Assembly: GCA_002315815.1 (NCBI GenBank) | Contig: DCIN01000031.1 | Span: 26,685 to 34,053 of the forward strand | From: Bacteroidales bacterium UBA1725 | GTDB lineage: Bacteria > Bacteroidota > Bacteroidia > Bacteroidales > UBA932 | Direction: 5' to 3' | Length of the DNA: 7,369 bases | Part shown: one piece after another, positions 5,897-7,369 of the stretch | Layout: every line of letters begins with the position of its first letter | How positions within the stretch are numbered: position 1 is the stretch's first letter | Program-made: the position numbers and the translations under genes | The notes under the pieces: generated by a model | Seen by the model: the letters and a program-made list of their open reading frames with translations, nothing else | Told to the model about the DNA's origin: nothing | Database searches by the model: none

Positions 5897-7189
5897 TTAC
5901 AGGTATCTCTTCATAAATTCGAGATAGTAGGTCCAGTCCACCGGCATCACTCCGTGTCCGCCTTCGTGCATCACATAGCCGAGGGTGTTGTATATGGGCT
6001 GGTCGGCTTCGGGCATTATGTCTGTTCCGAGATCATCCTTTCCGAGGAGCTTGTAAACGGGACCTGCCTCGACTGCCGATATGAATTCTCCCTTGGCATC
6101 TGACCAGTTGTCCGTGCTTCCTGTCTGGAGAAGGAGCGGGCGGGGAGCGATGAGGGCAACGATGAGATTGGCGTCAACAGGCATCTTGGTTACATCGGAA
6201 CCCCATTTGCCATAGTTCTCTGCAAACTGGTACGGGTAGCGTGTAGGTTCGGTAAGATGTGCCACTGTCTCTCCATAATTGCGGCGGCTGATTGCAGCTC
6301 CACCCTCGCCGGAACAGCTGGGCATCACGACCTTGATTCTGGTTTCGCGAGCTCCCGTCCATATTGTGGTCTTGCCGAGTCGTGAACAGCCGGTGAGGGC
6401 AATTCTCTTGGCATCGATGTCCGGGTCTTTCTCGAAGTAGTCCATCACATAGCTTACTCCCCAGGCCCAGCAGGATATCGCGCCCCATTCGTCAGCCGCA
6501 GGCTTGGGATATAGTCCGCGAACTCCGAGTTCTGCGTTGTCCTGGAAGTCCGGTGTGATATCAGTATAGCACAGGGTGGCAAAGCCGTAACCCTCTTTGA
6601 GGAAAATCTTGATGGTCTGGTCCATTCCGCCTCCGAACATCGAGGGGCCTCTCATCGAGGGTGCGGGAACCATAGTCTTTGTCTTTGTATCCCAGCGGCG
6701 ACCCTCCTTCACTCCCGGGTCAGAAACTACATAGTTGTTCTGGGAGAAGCTGAGGTTCAGGAGCAGAGGTGAAGGACCGTTGGCATCTTTGGGAAGATAT
6801 ATGAGGACATCCACTCTCGGGCCTTCGTTGTCATCGGAGAAATAAATGGTGGCCTGCTTGCGGACAGCGCTGCCTTCGAATCCCAGATCCTCTGTCACGT
6901 CATAACGGAGAGCGGGTCTTTTTGAAGGCCATTTTCCGTACTGGTTCTCTTCGAGCAGTTTCACGATTTCGGCACGGCGTTTTGCCCACTGCCTGGCATT
7001 CTTGACAGGCTTTCCGTTGTTGAATACGAGGGGGTCGGGAAGGCCTTGCTTGTAATCTCCTGTCTGGGATTCATCATAGTTGACCGGAATACCGGCAACC
7101 ACATCCCTGTCCTGAGCTTGGCCTTGGATGGAAAAGCATACGGTCGTCGCCGCCAAAATTGTTGTCAGAAGTGATAAGTGTTTTTTCAT
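5897..7189 (-). CDS. CE15-family glucuronoyl esterase-like protein, secreted
   Basis: This 430-residue protein has a type I signal peptide (hydrophobic 5-21, cleavage near GQAQ at 23-26). The CE15 signature GCSRLGK (267-273) places the nucleophile at S269, and RRNYGETV (302-309) and HEGGHG (408-413) fit bacterial CE15 members; H412 is the likely catalytic His, H408 the alternative. CE15 enzymes cleave the ester between 4-O-methyl-glucuronic acid on xylan and lignin alcohols. The fungal catalytic Glu, 23 residues after Ser, is C292 here; the acid may instead be D360 in GSTDNW or E295 in SGEGG. Length matches bacterial members. ATG is preceded by an A-rich stretch, usual for this phylum. It converges on the CE1 gene and diverges from a rhamnosidase. 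Its own promoter is unclear: only one-mismatch -7 boxes were found, at 7223-7230 and 7206-7213. Confidence 0.88.
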   Translation of the reverse strand: MKKHLSLLTTILAATTVCFSIQGQAQDRDVVAGIPVNYDESQTGDYKQGLPDPLVFNNGKPVKNARQWAKRRAEIVKLLEENQYGKWPSKRPALRYDVTEDLGFEGSAVRKQATIYFSDDNEGPRVDVLIYLPKDANGPSPLLLNLSFSQNNYVVSDPGVKEGRRWDTKTKTMVPAPSMRGPSMFGGGMDQTIKIFLKEGYGFATLCYTDITPDFQDNAELGVRGLYPKPAADEWGAISCWAWGVSYVMDYFEKDPDIDAKRIALTGCSRLGKTTIWTGARETRIKVVMPSCSGEGGAAISRRNYGETVAHLTEPTRYPYQFAENYGKWGSDVTKMPVDANLIVALIAPRPLLLQTGSTDNWSDAKGEFISAVEAGPVYKLLGKDDLGTDIMPEADQPIYNTLGYVMHEGGHGVMPVDWTYYLEFMKRYL

Positions 7190-7190
7190 T

Positions 7191-7222
7191 TTTGCTAAAA
7201 TTTTACGAATTTACTAATTTTA
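7191..7222 (+). promoter_or_regulatory. Probable promoter of the GH78 gene
   Basis: TTTG at 7191-7194 and TAATTTTA at 7215-7222 (seven of eight to TAnnTTTG) are spaced by 20 bases, the normal Bacteroidetes -33/-7 layout. Transcription would start about 20-25 bases before the ATG at 7252. The -33 element sits just upstream of the divergent CE15 start codon, so the two genes share a 62 bp control region. Confidence 0.55.
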
Positions 7223-7251
7223 CAGAATTATTGCGATTAATTATATTCTTT

Positions 7252-7369
7252 ATGAACATTGTTTCTTTCATTCTTCTGTCTGCAGCCGCGACCACATCGG
7301 TTGTGAACCTGCGAACGGAGTCTATGCCCACACCGTTGGGCATCGACGAGTCGCGTCCTCTGTTCAGCT
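7252..7369 (+). CDS. Probable GH78 alpha-L-rhamnosidase, N-terminus (3' part outside window)
   Basis: The frame is open from ATG to the window end (39 codons plus one base). Residues 1-17 form a short hydrophobic signal peptide. The following VVNLRTESMPTPLGIDESRP leads into LFS and matches the conserved opening of Bacteroidetes GH78 alpha-L-rhamnosidases (general form NLRxExxxxPLGIDxxxPxxSW). These remove terminal rhamnose from pectin rhamnogalacturonan, plant glycosides or similar glycans, usually in the periplasm or at the surface. No catalytic residue is in view, so the call rests on one short motif. Being divergent from the CE15 gene, it may be co-regulated with it in plant-polysaccharide use. 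Another family sharing this N-terminal beta domain cannot be excluded. Confidence 0.72.
   Translation, partial: MNIVSFILLSAAATTSVVNLRTESMPTPLGIDESRPLFS

Overview
The window looks like a chromosomal segment of a Bacteroidales-type bacterium that degrades plant polysaccharides, for instance from gut or rumen. The grounds are Bacteroidetes-style promoter boxes (TAnnTTTG), no convincing Shine-Dalgarno sites, a secreted TPR protein with a C-terminus typical of that phylum, and a run of carbohydrate-active enzymes. Genus cannot be decided from the sequence.

Left part (1-3823) is mostly housekeeping or conserved genes. It opens with the last 45 codons of glucose-6-phosphate isomerase (pgi, +). This gene meets tail to tail an exported M28-like peptidase homologue (-) that has lost several metal and catalytic residues; the two stop codons share one CTAG. 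The peptidase gene diverges from a 660-residue secreted TPR protein (+). In the 46 bp between them, two perfect -7 boxes lie head to head. The TPR gene overlaps by 14 bp a YycJ/WalJ-type metallo-beta-lactamase-fold hydrolase (+), so these two probably form an operon.

A 105 bp AT-rich gap (3824-3928) carries 14-bp tandem repeats and two small palindromes.

Right part (3929-7369) encodes plant cell-wall enzymes. A lipoprotein (+) has a complete CE1 (feruloyl-esterase-like) unit, followed by a second, truncated copy of the same two-domain unit. A strong bidirectional hairpin terminator separates it from a convergent CE15 glucuronoyl-esterase-like gene (-). Divergent from CE15 is the start of a probable GH78 alpha-L-rhamnosidase (+), cut by the window edge. 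CE1 and CE15 enzymes remove ester links between hemicellulose and phenolics or lignin, so the two esterases could act on the same substrate. No susC/susD pair, transcriptional sensor, transposase, CRISPR array, tRNA or rRNA is visible.

No new multi-gene system is evident. The most unusual items are the apparent pseudo-peptidase, the duplicated and truncated CE1 protein, and the interlocked divergent promoters feeding an almost leaderless GTG-start gene.
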